Source of the DNA: Nymphalis io
Lineage: Eukaryota; Arthropoda; Insecta; Lepidoptera; Nymphalidae
Assembly (NCBI RefSeq): GCF_905147045.1
Contig: NC_065910.1
Span: forward strand, 1,612,001 to 1,676,000
Reading direction: 5' to 3'
DNA: 64,000 nucleotides
Below are positions 21,137-35,000 of this stretch, piece by piece (the stretch's first letter is position 1; every line of letters begins with the position of its first letter). The notes below the pieces were generated by a model. The model searched no databases, had not been told where the DNA came from, and saw only the letters and a list, made by a program, of their open reading frames with translations. Both the position numbers and the translations under genes were made by a program.

Positions 21137-23376
21137 AGTTTTTTTTTATGATATCGAATCAGATTTCTCAACACCTGTGAAGTATTTTAAAAATGGAATT
21201 TTTAGACTTCATATTAATTTCACATTGAGACAAAAATAACTTTTTAATATCACTCACTTGCTTGCCTAACTGGATGAATGGCCAGTTAAACCGTATTTTC
21301 CTTTACAAAAATTGTACATGTAAGGATGTTGTAAGTTGTAGTATCTTCTTGTAAACCTCCATATTGTATATGTCATAGAGTAATTGTCAAAGCCGTGTTA
21401 TGTCATTTCGCTAGTGAAATTGAAATTCTATAAATTAATAATTTAATAGTAGCAACATTCAATTGACGTAGAAGCTTCAGGCGATTTGATTGGTCAATTA
21501 TTGGCTACTATGACACTTGTGCAATTTATAAAATGTCAAGAGTGACATTAACGGCGGACCAGTCAGCGGACACATCTATGAGCCCCGATGGTCTGAACGA
21601 TGATGTTTATTTTATGAAATTTTCAAACCCCATGAATTCTAATGTAACGACACTATAGCGTCCATTTTTATTTGTAATCATTATTCAAATTAATCTGGTC
21701 CGTGATATTTTATCAAATTAAAAAGGTAGGCAAAAATACACGTAACTGGTATTTTATGAGTGTAATTATTTTATTTTTTATTATGTAAAATGTGAAAGTC
21801 TTAAGCTTTCACATTTTTCTGTCATATCCGATATATATGAGAGAAATAAAATCAAGCGTATATATATAGTCGTAGTATACTCTTAGACAGAGTTATTGAA
21901 ATTTTCATTACTCTTGCTTTAGCTTGATAAAACAGGCGGGCTTGATAAAATGGTCTGTTTCAGACCATTGAATGAGGATATAAATCCATATAAGCAAGAA
22001 TTTTAATACAAACATGGCAAAACTTATTGATTATATAATTAATGGGTTAAAATACTGTTTTATTGACATTTATAATCTATCATCATCATCTGCGGTCGCT
22101 CCGAATTCAGTGGTAGTTAAGCCTAATAAAAAACTGTAATATCAAGAAATATAATGGTTGTATGAACTGACGTTAAACCAAATATTAATTGTATATAACT
22201 TATGTAAACTTAGTTTAGCTATTAGGATTACGTATATTTTGATGATATTAAAAAAAATATGTACAGAGGAAATATAATTTTGTCCTTTTGTAAATATTTT
22301 TGTGATCGTTTTTGCTTTTAAAATTTGCCATTTATTAATTATATGGTATATAGTTATCTTGTATTAGGTATATAAATATTGAAACGTTTATGTAATTGTA
22401 GATTTTAAAGTATTATATAGTAATGAGTTAATAAAAAAAAAATCTTTGTTTATAAACGGTAATGTTTGTTGAATATAAAATTTGATGTTAAATGTAATAT
22501 TTAATATTGCTTTAACATTATTTAAAATAATATAATAGCTTAAATATTTTTGGAATTGCACGATGGTTAGAAAGTTGTAAGATTTACTTATGATTCAAAT
22601 GGATTTAGTTCAGTCGCTTAAAAAAGGGTATTGAAAGGTGGTTTGATTCTGTTATTTCTGTTACATGATAAAATTATATAGTAATTTGACTTATCAACTC
22701 CTCACCTACCGAGCCTTGGGTAAACATATTAGAGAAAAAAAAGCTTGTAACCAGCCTGTGTATAAAAGGAATTTTACATTTCCATGATTTTAGTTAAATA
22801 TTGTTTTATAAATACATAAATCTATACCCAGTTTTTATGTTATACAAAGATCACGCATTTTGTAATATAATTAAGGTTATTTATGTAAACGATTTAAGAG
22901 CATGCGAAATGAAATCATAATCATACTGTGATAAGTTCTGTTTTCGTTTGCAATCTCGTGAATAAATTTCTAAAATTGACATACTGTTTTTTTTTTAAAC
23001 TATTCGTCTTTTTATAAGATTGTAGATTATGAAATATTAAGATGTATTATGCTTCACGACTCGGTTCCGATTTGTCTGCAGGGCTAAGGCCTCTTGCCTT
23101 AGCCCAGCAGTGGACTTAGCAGGCTGTTAATATACAGATATTAAGTATATTTTAAAAGTCTAACTAATAAAAAAAAATCTATTTTATTTAAAAGATAAGA
23201 GAAAAAAAAATCTATCAAAATTGACTTAAGGACTTAACAATTCTGTAACAAAATCACAACATTTTAATGGTTTGCCATACTAACATGTTTGTTGCTAACT
23301 AGTTGTAGAATGCAGTATAATACAGCACCAATTACTACTTAATAGACAAAATTGATTAATTTTTCAAAGTTTTATT
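21137..23376. other. HERPUD 3'UTR and tail-to-tail intergenic region
   Basis: No further exon is seen. Candidate polyadenylation signals (AATAAA) occur near 21845, 22431 and 22961. A hairpin with 12-bp arms lies at 21787-21817. A short Bm1-like SINE piece lies at about 23075-23130 ('gcccagcagtggacttagca'). Confidence 0.5.
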
Positions 23377-26300
23377 TTAGAAATCATCACTAAAATCAAC
23401 ATCCATTAAATCTTCGACAATTCCAACATCATCATTTTGATTTCCAACTGTATCTTGATTCATATTCACTTGATCTCCATTTGTATTTTTACTATCATCT
23501 TGAGCTCCAATTTTATCAATGTCTGTTTCTTGTATGTTGGTTTCAGTAGTTTCTGAATCATTAACTTCACTTTCAATTAAATCATGTTTTAATTTATTTA
23601 CATCCTCAATATTATTGGCTGGAATTTCTTCAATTTCACTCTCAATGTCATTATTATCAGTTTGATTAGGAGATGTAGTTTCTACCGTATTGTTGATAGA
23701 ATTATCTCTCTTTGTACCGTTATCCATTGGCTTATGTATATGTACATCTGCTGTAATAGACTCATTCACTAATGTTATTTCATCTTCATCGGAACTATCA
23801 ATAACATTAGATCTATTATGTCTTCTAATTGGTATTTCTGTATTCACCTCGACTATTTTATCTGTATTTTCATTTATATTCATATTTTCAGTATTCTCAT
23901 TAACTGTTACACCATTTTGTACGTTCGATATTTCTTGAACACCCGTGTTCTGAGTTTCCGATACATTAATATTTGCATTTGAAAGATTTTTAAGTCTTGC
24001 TAAACGTCTTTCTTCGGCGATTTTTCTGTTCCTCATCATCCTTTCTCTTTGTTCCTCGCTGATGGATGGTGACGATGTTGCTTTTGGCATAGTTAAAGAT
24101 CTAGAACAATATTTTGAAGATAAGTTTATAAAAAAAGGGAAACCAATTTAAAGTAAAAGTTGGAACACATTGAAAACCTAAGGAATGAATAACTAACTTA
24201 TTACCATTCAAATGTCTATAGACACAAGGAATTACTTATTATATGGTGGTAGGGCTTTGTGAAAGCCTATCTGGGTAGGTACCACCCACTCATCACTTAT
24301 TCTACTGAAAAACTTACTACTACTGTTTTGTTGTGTTCCTGCTTAAAGAATGAGTAAGCCAGTCTAACTACAGGCTCAAAGGGACATAACATTTTAGTTC
24401 ACAAAGTTGATTGGCGCATTGGTGATTGGCGATGTAAGGTACGGTTAATATAACTTAAAATGCCACTGTCTATGGGCAGTTAACCATTTACTATCAAGTG
24501 ACCTAATTGCCTGTACGCCTACCTTTTTTATTAAATAAATATATATTGTCAGGTACCTTATTTGCAATTACTTTATATAAGAAAATGAAACTGCGTGCAA
24601 CAGAAATCTTTAGCATGAATAATATATCACTCATAAGATATATAATATAGAAATAATTATATTATAGAAGTCATTCTAGTTTCTTACTTGATTTCTTTAA
24701 TGGGGCTAAACGGCACTTTCTTAACTGATCCTGGGGCGGGAGTTGACCTTGCCAACTCTATTTGTTGTTGTAGCAATTTGTCAAATTCATCCTCTGGGGG
24801 TGCTTCCTCATCACTAGAATCCTTCTGCACCACGGTTTCTTCAGTCAGATATTGATCTGTTCTTATTTTCTGGAGATGTACCTGCAATCATTTTTAAGAG
24901 CCTATACTACCATTGACTTTAAAAGAAATGACTGGTAGTGGGACTTTGTGCCGATCCATATGGGTGGGCCACCCAGCTCATGGTTGATACTAATCATCTA
25001 TACTCTATTTAGCTGTGTAGTAAGGGATTTAAATCTGCTGAATTTGATGTATTTAGTGTACTTATTAATTATTCATCTTGTGATTGTTGAATATCCATCA
25101 CATGTATAATATAACATATATCTACCATCAAACAGTGTAGCAGCACAGTGGAATAATAATAATATCCTAGGACATTTTTCACACACGGCCATCTGATCCC
25201 AAATTAAGCTTGTACAGAGCTTGTACTATGGAAACCAGACAACTGATATACTACATATACTATTTTTCTTTTGTAAATACATACTTATATAGATAATTAC
25301 ACCCAGACTCAGGCCAAACAGACATGTTCATGCACACAAATATCTGTTCTGGGTGGAAATCGAAACCACAACCTTGGGGGGGGAAAGGTAAGCAACCATC
25401 AACCCCGCCAACCGGCTCGTCATTAATCAAGTCATCATCATATTTTAAAATCAAAGCAACAACTTTATCATATAGATTTTTTTTATTTAAATGATGATGA
25501 TGGTTGTACCTACCCAGGCAGGCTTTAACAGAAAGTCCTACCACCATGTAAAGTAAGTATCTGAAGTTTTGTATATTTTATTCAAGTTAGACAAACAGTA
25601 TAAACAAACTTCACAAACCATAACAGGTCGTTTTTTTCCCAGTGTTTCAATTTTCTTCAGGCAATCCTCAAACTGAAACTTAGGATATAACCTGTAGGCC
25701 CAGTGCTCTAGCTTTTTGAGTACTAAATCTAAATCCTCTTTTTCATGTCCTTTACCTGTTAAAAAACATTCAGAATTATTTTTCTTATGAAGTTTAGAAT
25801 TTGCACAACCTAACGGTGCTTCCTGAAAGACCAGGCTTCAGCTTGGAAAATTATTGATGCGAAAAGTATATGTTTTAACTCTTGTAATAATTATAAATGT
25901 TTAAAGGCTTTGTCATATCAGGATAGCAGTTATGCTATCCTGATATGACAATGGTATAGGTAGTTACCTAAACGGCAATCTTAAAATTTAGAGCCGTTAA
26001 CACATGTGTCTTAACTAAAGATTGTTATTTGAAACCCCGACAAACACTATTGAGCTTTCCTATCATGTTTAATTTGTGTTGTGATGAAATCAAATCAAAA
26101 TGATTTATTTAACATTGAAGCATTACACTTGCTTATCGATAGTCAAACCAGAAACTATCACCAGTGAAACCAGTGTCCCTGGTTAAATTCTACCATATGT
26201 ATAAATATTTCAGTTAAGTAGATGGAATGAACATTACACCTTCTTTGTAAGGAGAGATACTTTTGCAGAGCATAAGAATATTTACAGGCTGTAAATTTGA

Positions 26301-28523
26301 TATATATAAGTAAATTTATTTAATAAACATTTAACACACTTTTTTTAACTCCAATGAATATATATATATATTTTTTTGTTTTTTACAAATAATAGGCAAG
26401 CGCTTGACCATTGACTTGCCATATCTTAAGCAAAGTCACGGTCTAGCATGTAGCACACCTGCCCAGAAGGAACCTGTTTACCCTGGATATAAAGATACCA
26501 GATGTTTAGAGCAACCAGTCATCTTGCTTAACGGCGCACCTTTACAGGTGGTTAACAAATTTTGCTACCTTGGGTCGCATTTGTCGAGCAATCTCTCGCT
26601 TGATGCAGAGATCGACTTCCGCATCGGCAAAGCAGCCTCTACGTTCGGGAGGCTCTGTTCAAGGGCTTGGGATAACAGACACCTTACGGTAAAAACGAAA
26701 ATACTTGTTTACCAATCATGTGTCCTAAGCACACTCTTGTATGGAGCAGAAACGTGGACAACGTACGCAAAACAAGAACGCCGACTAAACACATTTCACT
26801 TGCGCTGTCTTCGGAACATTCTGGGCATCACATGGCAGGATCGCGTGACAAACGAGTCTGTTCTAGGCGAGGCACAGCTGCCTAGCATCATGGCCATTCT
26901 CAAAAAAAAACGGTTACGGTGGCTGGGACACGTGCATCGAATGGAGCAGACCCGTCTTCCAAGGCAAATACTACTGGGAGAGGTTGTGGATGCAAAGAGG
27001 TCTGTTGGGCGGCCTATGCTCCGTTACAAAGATTGCGCTAAGCGTGATATGGTTGCGTTTAACATCCCTAGCAATCGATGGGAGGAACTGGCAGAGGACC
27101 GTGCCAAGTGGCGACGCCTTATTCACGAAGGTCAATCAAAGCATGACAATGACTGGTTTAAACTACTAAAAGAAAAACGCACTAGGCGTTATGAGCGGGC
27201 TTCAAACCCCCGCCCATCTGGGGGCGCATACACTTGTCGGAAGTGCGGCCGGAGGATCCTCTCTCGCATTGGTCTTTTCAGTCATGAACGCAAGTGCCTT
27301 CGCGATGCCGCTTAAATCATCTGTCAAAGATGCAGAGGCCTATTATTATTAAAGATACCAACATTGTACCTATCAGGAAATATGGACTCAGGCAAAACAT
27401 TCCACAGTTTCGCAGTGCAAATAATAAAAATAGATTCAAAGCACTTCGTACGTAGGTGGGGAAGTTCCACTGAGTACCTTTGGCGCTTTGGTCCCATTTG
27501 CCTGGCTGTTCGATAGTAAAGTGCAGAAGGAATTAGTTCATGTAATTCCTGTGCACATTCTCCAAAAGTATCCGATAGAAGACTAAAGGGATGCCACCAC
27601 ACTATTATATTTAAAAAAAAAAATACACACAAGATGGTGTATTGTTATCACTATGTCTTTGGTCTTATTTATGTATCAATTCATCCCCATTCAACAAAAA
27701 CTTGAAGTCCATGCAACAAGTAACCAAAGACAATTTAAAACTTTTTAACCATTTTAGATATTCCTAACATGTTGTTTATATTATTTTTATTATTACATAC
27801 TTTTTTTATTACTATCGCTTTTATTTTGATTGATGACATGACTTTACCTTTAAATTTGAAATCCTTGAAATGTTCAGGTATAACTTGTATACCTCGAGGT
27901 CCAGTGAGCCTCGCTGGGTTTAAAATAAACCTTGGATTTTTAACTACACGTCTGGTCTTTGTGGTTGTTGGATCAACTCTTCTTTTATCTTCCTCTAAAA
28001 TAAAAACAAAATATGTAAATAGGTAATTAATAGGAAATATTTAGCTTTTATTTCATTTTGTGGGGCAAGATATTGATACTTATTTAATTACAATCAAATG
28101 GCTATTATTTGAGATGGCTAATTCATTTATAATAACAAGAAAGTTTATTCCTTAAAAATGACAAATACCACGATAGAAGAAAAGCTTTTATAAAAGGAAA
28201 AGGCTTCCTTTTCCTTCTTTTTTATAAAAGCTTTTCTTTTAAAGAAGGAAAAGGCTGAGTATCTTCATACTCAGCCTTTTTTGCTGTTTATTCCTCTGTA
28301 CAAATACTGCCATTAAAATGTAGGTTTATCTATGTTGGAAAGAGTTTTTAAGTGTAACTGTGCTAATAGCAGAAATAGCTCTACCTGCTTCGTCTTCTTT
28401 TTCGCTATTTTCATCGCTATCTGAACGAGGTCTTCCTTCAAATTCGTCACCTTCTATAACTCTTTCTAATTCCTGGGCTTCATTTGCCTCATCTTGGAGA
28501 AAAACATCCTCCAGAAGTGACAT
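23377..28523 (-). CDS. Tipin: TIPIN (Timeless-interacting protein, Csm3/Swi3 family)
   Basis: TIPIN partners Timeless in the fork protection complex, stabilising stalled replication forks and supporting checkpoint signalling in the nucleus. The exons are 28385-28523, 27848-27994, 25619-25755, 24688-24881 and 23377-24100, in phase throughout, about 446 residues. Order: an acidic N-terminus (MSLLEDVFLQDEANEAQELE); a conserved lead-in RFILNPARLTGPRGIQVIPE; then the Swi3 domain FKDFKFKGKGHEKEDLDLVL, LEHWAYRLYPKFQFEDCLKK, IETLGKKRPVM and VHLQKIR. An acidic linker with FDKLLQQQIELARSTPAPGS follows, then the basic SEEQRERMMRNRKIAEERRL region. The long tail is Asn/Glu/Asp-rich and low-complexity. It is divergent from lingerer. 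Intron 2 contains an RTE-like LINE and intron 1 a palindromic cluster. Confidence 0.94.
24243..24530 (+). repeat. SINE-A, old divergent copy
   Basis: It is recognisable by 'tggtggtagggctttgtg', 'gggtaggtaccacccactca' and a decayed remainder without a clear A tail, in TIPIN intron 4. A second short fragment lies at about 24930-24995 ('actggtagtgggactttgtg'). Confidence 0.75.
25161..25445 (-). repeat. tRNA-headed SINE (family B), in TIPIN intron 3
   Basis: The minus-strand copy runs from 'taataatatcctaggaca' to a decayed tRNA-like head containing 'ccgccaaccggctcgtc'. Confidence 0.8.
25911..25950. repeat. Perfect 18-bp-arm hairpin
   Basis: Arms tgtcatatcaggatagca (25911-25928) and its exact reverse complement (25933-25950) enclose a 4-nt loop, in TIPIN intron 2. 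Confidence 0.9.
26404..27340 (+). mobile_element. RTE-like LINE, C-terminal reverse transcriptase part
   Basis: An uninterrupted 303-codon frame (26404-27315) covers the region after the RT catalytic core: NKFCYLGSHLSSNLSLDAEI, LYGAETWTTYAKQERRLNTF, KKKRLRWLGHVHRMEQTRLP, then a cysteine-rich finger YTCRKCGRRILSRIGLFSHE. It ends in 'agatgcagaggc' and a TTA repeat. It is 5'-truncated, with no endonuclease or YADD motif. It lies in TIPIN intron 2 in the opposite orientation. The LINE clade (RTE-type) is from overall resemblance. Confidence 0.88.
28178..28280. repeat. Cluster of two strong hairpins in TIPIN intron 1
   Basis: Hairpin 1: arms 28178-28195 and 28220-28237 (18 bp), with an inner stem 28196-28203/28207-28214. 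Hairpin 2: arms aaaaggctgagtat (28249-28262) and its complement (28267-28280), loop cttc. Confidence 0.85.
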
Positions 28524-29234
28524 ATTAATTTAGATGTTTCAGGTTAAGTTTGATCAGTTCTTTAAATCCAAAATCCCAAATACAAGATGCCAATCGTAAA
28601 CTATAATAAATACTTTAACCCAATACGAATAAATATCTTTAGTCTGATTTCTAAATTATTGTGAAAATAAAACTTTGCTTGAGAGTTTTGACATTCACAA
28701 TTCACATTAAATTTTGGCGGTCAGCTCCAGTCCAGTAGACAAACAGTGTTAACTGTCAATATCATATGTCATAATGTCAGTCACATCACAGTCACAGGTA
28801 AGTGAGGTCAGAGAACTTTATAGTTTCTGTTTTTATAAATTGTAGATAAAATATAATTATTTTTTAAAGTTAGACAAAAATTTATTTATACAATAATCTT
28901 TAAAAAAATTAATATTTGCTCAAACTAGTATGAATCAATAAATGTATTCAGAACTTGGGCAATTAAAACTTGTTTTATTTAGTTTCATAGTTATCATTAT
29001 ATAATTTTAACTAAATTACATGGTTTTTCTTAAGATTGATATTTTATTTGATATATGTGAAAGTATGCTACCTTTTTAAACATTAAAAACATAAATGCCT
29101 TATCAAATGCATATCAATTGTTATGCAATAAAAAATTGGCAATAAATCTGGCCATTCTTTGAATCGTAATTGTGAACATGGTTCACCACTAGTAAGTCAC
29201 GTGACCAGCTTGCGTTTTGAGAGCGCATTCACAG
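28524..29234 (+). promoter_or_regulatory. TIPIN/lingerer divergent promoter region and likely lingerer 5'UTR exon end
   Basis: This region separates the TIPIN ATG (28523) from a good splice donor ACAG|GTATGG at 29234/29235, which may end a non-coding first lingerer exon. The 10-bp palindrome GTCACGTGAC (29196-29205) is a perfect E-box core. The acceptor before the lingerer start codon (31964-31965) shows that a 5'UTR intron exists; its donor is inferred. The intervening 29235-31965 is AT-rich with one SINE. Confidence 0.45.
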
Positions 29235-31395
29235 GTATGGAAATTCGTAATTTTATTAGTAATCGCGTTGTATTACGGATAAAACAATAGCTTTAAGGTA
29301 AATTTTTAAGTCTAGGCTTGAAACTGTGTTAATGAGTGTATAATTAAGGTGTAAAATGGTGTCGTGCACGTTTATTTCGTTAACAAAGACTGACATTTTG
29401 ATACCAAGAAAGGTGCTTCAGGAATGGCGTCCCCCACATGTGCCGCCTATTGAATTTCGTCTCCTTTGGAAGTTTGAGAAATTGATGACGTGAGCTCTCG
29501 TATACGTGCCAGTGTGCAAATGCATTAATATTGATTGTGTTCGATTATTAATCATCACACTATAGAAATTCAAATTGGTATCGCCCTTGCCACTTACAAT
29601 GAATCATTCTCCCGATTTCAGCGAAAAGTAACGCAAAAATCCATTTTATTCGCACACTTAGGCATGCTTATAGTTAATATTCGTGGTGTCAAGATTTTTC
29701 CCTCAGTTTAAAACAATCATTAGACAATTATCCACCAAACTGTTTTGTTTATTTATTTTTCGATTACCGCTTTCATACCGATTGGCGGTTCCTTCCGTGA
29801 AGTGGCTTTCAGTTAATTGCTCGATGTATGATTTAGTTATTTTTTATAACGTTGAATCTAAGATTAGAGAGACTATATACCTTATATATCTTTACTATTT
29901 CAATTTTAAAAACATAAACCTTTATTATGTGCTTAAATAAATTTTTAAGTTGTTTTTGTTTGTCCTTAAGTATTTATATTCAATATTCTAAATCAGAATA
30001 AGTGGCATAGTATCCTGTGGGCTATAAATCATTTAAATGTTATTAGTTGATATATCAATGTGTTAAATAAGATAATAATTAAATATTTAGCATTAGTTAT
30101 TCTTTTTTTATGAATATTTTTAATACATATACTAAAATCTAAACTTAAATACTGTTTTTTCTTTTTTTAAAATGATTACAAAGACCATTTTAGATTTGCT
30201 TAAAAAGTGATGTGACTTCACTATTGTTTTTATAACAATATTTTCTTTTGATGTTCTCAATATTGCTCCATTGTGTGATATTTTTTGCAGAAAGAGCTTA
30301 ACAATAAAATAAACATTAAATTGTCTTTGGTTAGTTAAATTTCTTTTGGTAAATATTAATATCAAGATGAAATGAAATTATTTATCATTTACTTTACTAA
30401 ATTATCATACATTTTGGTTACACTGATTGAATTTTAATAATAGTTTTTAATTTATTATGACAATAATATTTTATTTCAATGATTTTCATGGCAATTTCTA
30501 TTACACAATAAATATTAACAATATTTTTTGTTTTTCATAGGCTTATCAAAAGTTCAATAGTTTTAGCACATTTCAAATTCACATGCATTTATTAAATCTC
30601 TTCATTATGCATTATTAATATATATATGTATATATTTTTAATTTGCATAATATAGATTTATTTAAGTCCTGTAAATTACAAGTGTTTGGCTTCATTAAAA
30701 TTTGCCAATTACCATAATATTATGAGCGAATTCATAGTAGTATAACAGGAATAAAATAGTTACCTTGTAGAGTGGAGTAGATAGGAACTCATCTGAATCT
30801 CCAAAAAGTGTAAATACATACCCTTTTTATGATACTACACAATGTATTTGTTAGTATACATTTTTGACTCAACTAACCATTACTTTTAATAATAGAACAG
30901 TTGTTTTGAATAGCTTATTAAATATTTAGTTTTTATACCCTATTAAGTTAACTAGGATTAGTGAGACTATTGTTAAAATTATATATGTATGTTTAAGTAA
31001 TGTCTGTTTAGAGTTATTAACTTATTACCGGGTAGGATTAGTGGGACATTGGTCGACTTGATTTGAATAACAATAAATAAGTAAATTAATAAGCATATAC
31101 TATTATATATTGTCTACTTGACAAGGCTTATAATTTTAAAATACAATACAATACAATTTGTATCATATGGATATTTTTTTTTAAATACAGATACAATTTT
31201 CTACCTCAAAACTATAATATGTGTTTTTGGTATGAATATTAGGATGTATAGAATGATGTTATTGCCCTATCCAATCGTACGTTTGTGTGGGTTTAGTTTA
31301 CTGGCCAATTTTTAAGGAAAATGTTGTTCAAACTTATTGTACTGGTGATACAATATATACATAGGACTCTTTATACATAAAGCAGAATTTATTTA

Positions 31396-31687
31396 TTGGT
31401 GGTAGGGATTTATTTACTAATGTGCAAGCTCATCTGGGTAGGTACCACCCACTCATCAGATATTCTACTGCAAAAAGTGGTATGGTTGTGTTCCGGCTTG
31501 AAGGGTGAGTGAGCCAGTGTTATTACAGGCACAAGGAACATAACATCTTAGTTCTCAAGGTTGGGGGTGCATTGGAGATGTAAGCGGCGGTTAACATTTC
31601 TTACAATGACAATGTCTATGGGTGATGGTGACCATTTACCATCAGGTGGTCCATATGCTCGTCCACCTTCCTACTCTATAAAAAAAG
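31396..31687 (+). repeat. SINE-A (Metulj-like) in the lingerer 5'UTR intron
   Basis: It begins 'ggtggtagggatttatttac', with a small disruption in the head, and ends 'cttcctactctataaaaaaa'. It ends about 280 bp before the acceptor of the coding start exon. Confidence 0.88.
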
Positions 31688-32003
31688 CCTGATAGCATTC
31701 TAAATGTATTTCGGTATACCAACTTGTTGTTATTAAGGTTTCAATTTAATATGTATAAGACTATACATCCACTTACCGGGCCGATTGCAGAATGCCTTAA
31801 GTTTCGCTGTTCATGGTACTAACCAGATTATTTACAGGGATAAATAATGTTAATACTAGGTATTATATACACTGCACACACCATGCATTCATTTTTAAAC
31901 TCAAGTTAATCATTTAGTATTATGTAGTTTTGTTTTCATTTGTTTTTTTGTTTTCTCTTTTCCAGCTGCTTGTAAATAGAGGCTGTAAATATAGCAGATA
32001 AAG

Positions 32004-35000
32004 ATGAGTTTGGGTGCGCGCGCCACCAAGGGTGGTGCGAAGAAGGATGGGAAACAGGACAAAGGCAAGGCCGCAGAAAAGCCTCAGCCTAAGGAAAAGA
32101 CGAAACCACAGGTAATTTTTGTTTTTTAAATCCTATCATCAACATCAATAATGTTGTGATGAATGATAATTGCTCTTTTGAAATTTCTATCATCGCAAAT
32201 GACAAATGAAATGTTTGTATTAGCATAATTGTGTTTAAGTATATATGAGTAAACTATTGTAATATTATTGTACTTTTTAAAAGACAAATTTAAAATAAGC
32301 ATATTATGTTTAAAAAAGTAAAGATTTATTAGAATATGATAAGAAACGGAATAAATAAAATATTATTATATCACTGTTGCAAGAATATATTAGCACAAAA
32401 TTATAATAAATTCAATAATGTAATTGTACATTTATTTAGGCAATATATATGTTTTGTATTTTTCTCTTTGTGGTGTGATGTACAATAAAAGTATTAAAGT
32501 AATGTGTATTTGCACAAAGCTCTTGACTCTGACTGCCTCTTTTGTATAGTGGCTAGTTTATAAAGCTCGACGTCCAAGTTTTGACCACTGGAATCCGGAG
32601 CTGAACAGTCGCTTGTAAAGCCTATAGCCCAGCTGCCCCATTTAACAATGAGAGTGGGTAAATAGAGAGTGCACTTGGGTTTAGGTTCACACTTTTGTAC
32701 TATAATATTTCCTGCACAATTGTCTACAGCCTTTTCCGACTATAACAAGAGTAATGAACGAATTTTAATATATAGACTCATTATTACATTTCTTTATAAT
32801 ATACTTTAATATTAAATATATAATAGTATCCTGGGATATTTTTCACATCTGATCCCAAATTAAGCTTGTACAGAGCTTGTACTGAGTTTGTACTTTGGAA
32901 ACCAGACAACTGATATACTACATATACTATTTTTCTTTTGTAAATACGTACTTATATAGATAATTACACCCAGACTCAGGACAAAGAGACATATTCATGC
33001 ACACAAATATCTGTCCTGGGAATCGAACTCACAACCTTCGGCGTGAAAAGCTCGGCTCGGCTCGTTATAATTTTGACATTGAATTGAAATGATTATTATT
33101 ATCATTGTAATGAAATCTATGGTTTCATTACGGATCAGTGAATAAATGGCGTTTTGAATGTCGCCGTAGTTTTCGTAGGAATTTTTGTAGTAAAATAAAA
33201 TGTATATATTCCTATATAAGTGGTTAAGTGAATAGTGTTGTATTAATATAAATAAGGATACATTAATCAAGAACTCTTTGTAGTGCATAATATATCAGAA
33301 CTATAAACAAATCGCAAGGAAAGTGTAAATCTATGTTTTGCTTCTTTACTCCTGTTATTGGAATAGGGAATAGAATCTTCGAGATCGGTTACCATTGTCC
33401 AAAAAACAATAAGAAGGATATTATTTACGCAACATTAATATTATTTTCGTACAGTATAAAATTGGATACATTTAATTGTTTCAGGCAACCACAGAACAAC
33501 TTCGTATGGCAAATATGATCGACTGCAAAAGCGAAGATCCGTCTGACGTACGAAGAATGGTGAGTTTATTGTAATCATTATAATTTCTAATTATATACGG
33601 GAAAGTTTTTTTTTTTTTTTTGATATCCTGGGACATTTTTCACACACGGCCATCTGATCCCAAATTAAGCTTGTACAGAGCTTGTACTATGGAAGCCAGA
33701 CAACTGATATACTACATATACTACTTTTTCTTTTGTAAATACATACTTATATAGATAATTACACTCAGACTCAGGATAAACAGACATGTTCATGCACACA
33801 AATATCTGTCCTGGGTGGTAATCGAACCCAAAACCTTCGGCGTGAATGGCAAGCATCCACCAACCACGCCAACTGGCTCGTCAAATCGTTCGCGTACAAT
33901 GGAGGCCGTTTACCCGTTACATATTACTCGTGTTTAATATCAAGACTGATTATACAGCGTGTTTCAATAGTTACATCTGCTTATACAGCGCTGTATAATA
34001 CAAAGCCTTATATTTATAATTTTTTTTTTTTTATAGAATAGGAAGGTGGACGAGCATATGGGCCACCTGATGGTAAGTGGTCACCAAACACCCTTAGACA
34101 TTGGCATTGTAAGAAATGTCAACCATCGCTTATAGCCAATGCGCCACCAACCTTGGGAACTAAGATTTTATGTCCCTTGTGCCTGTAATTACACTGGCTC
34201 ACTCACCCTTCAAACCGGAACACAACAATATCAAGTATTGCTGTTTTGCGGTAGAATATCTGATGAGTGGGTGGTACCCAGACGAGCTTGCACAAAGCTC
34301 TACCACCAGTAATTATAATGCTTACTAATATTGTAAATGCTAAAGTGAGTGTGTTTTTTTGAAAAGCTTTCACGTCTTAACTACTCAAGCGTTCTTCACG
34401 AAATTTTGCGTACACGTTGTGGAAGATATAGGAAAGGATATAGCGTACCTAACATCTCCCCTCTCCCTCACACGCGGTCGGAAATTAGTATTTTGTAATT
34501 GCGCACGGATACCGTTCGCCTCCAACGCGAAGCGGTGTGCTATTGCTAAGGGTTCTATTTTATCGGAATTCAATGAACTATTTAATTTTCTTGTTTATAG
34601 TTTAATTTAGTCAATAAAGTGAAATAATAATATCTTAAACCAAAAGAGTTATCAATGACTATAGTTAGTGAAATCAGTTGCCTTGGAAGCCTTATGTTAG
34701 TAAATACGTCTTCTAGTTTTAATTACAGGCACAAGGGACATAAAATCTTAGTTCCCAAGGTTGGTGGCGCATTGGCTGTGTAAGCTGGTTAACATTTCTT
34801 ACAATGCCAATGTCTATGGGTGTTAGTGACCACTTACCATCAGGTCATATGCTCGTCCGCCCTCCTATTCTATAAAAAAAAAAGTATGACACGCATTAAT
34901 CTTCAATACTTTTAGCAATAAAAAGTAGTAGTAGTGACTTAACAAAAGTTTGCCCATGGATAGGGGCAAGAAAATTGGAAATATTATAAAAACTTTTGAA

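Noticed and set aside
23690..23938. 82-codon plus-strand frame with hydrophobic character.
   Set aside because: It is the reverse strand of the acidic, Asn-rich TIPIN tail exon.
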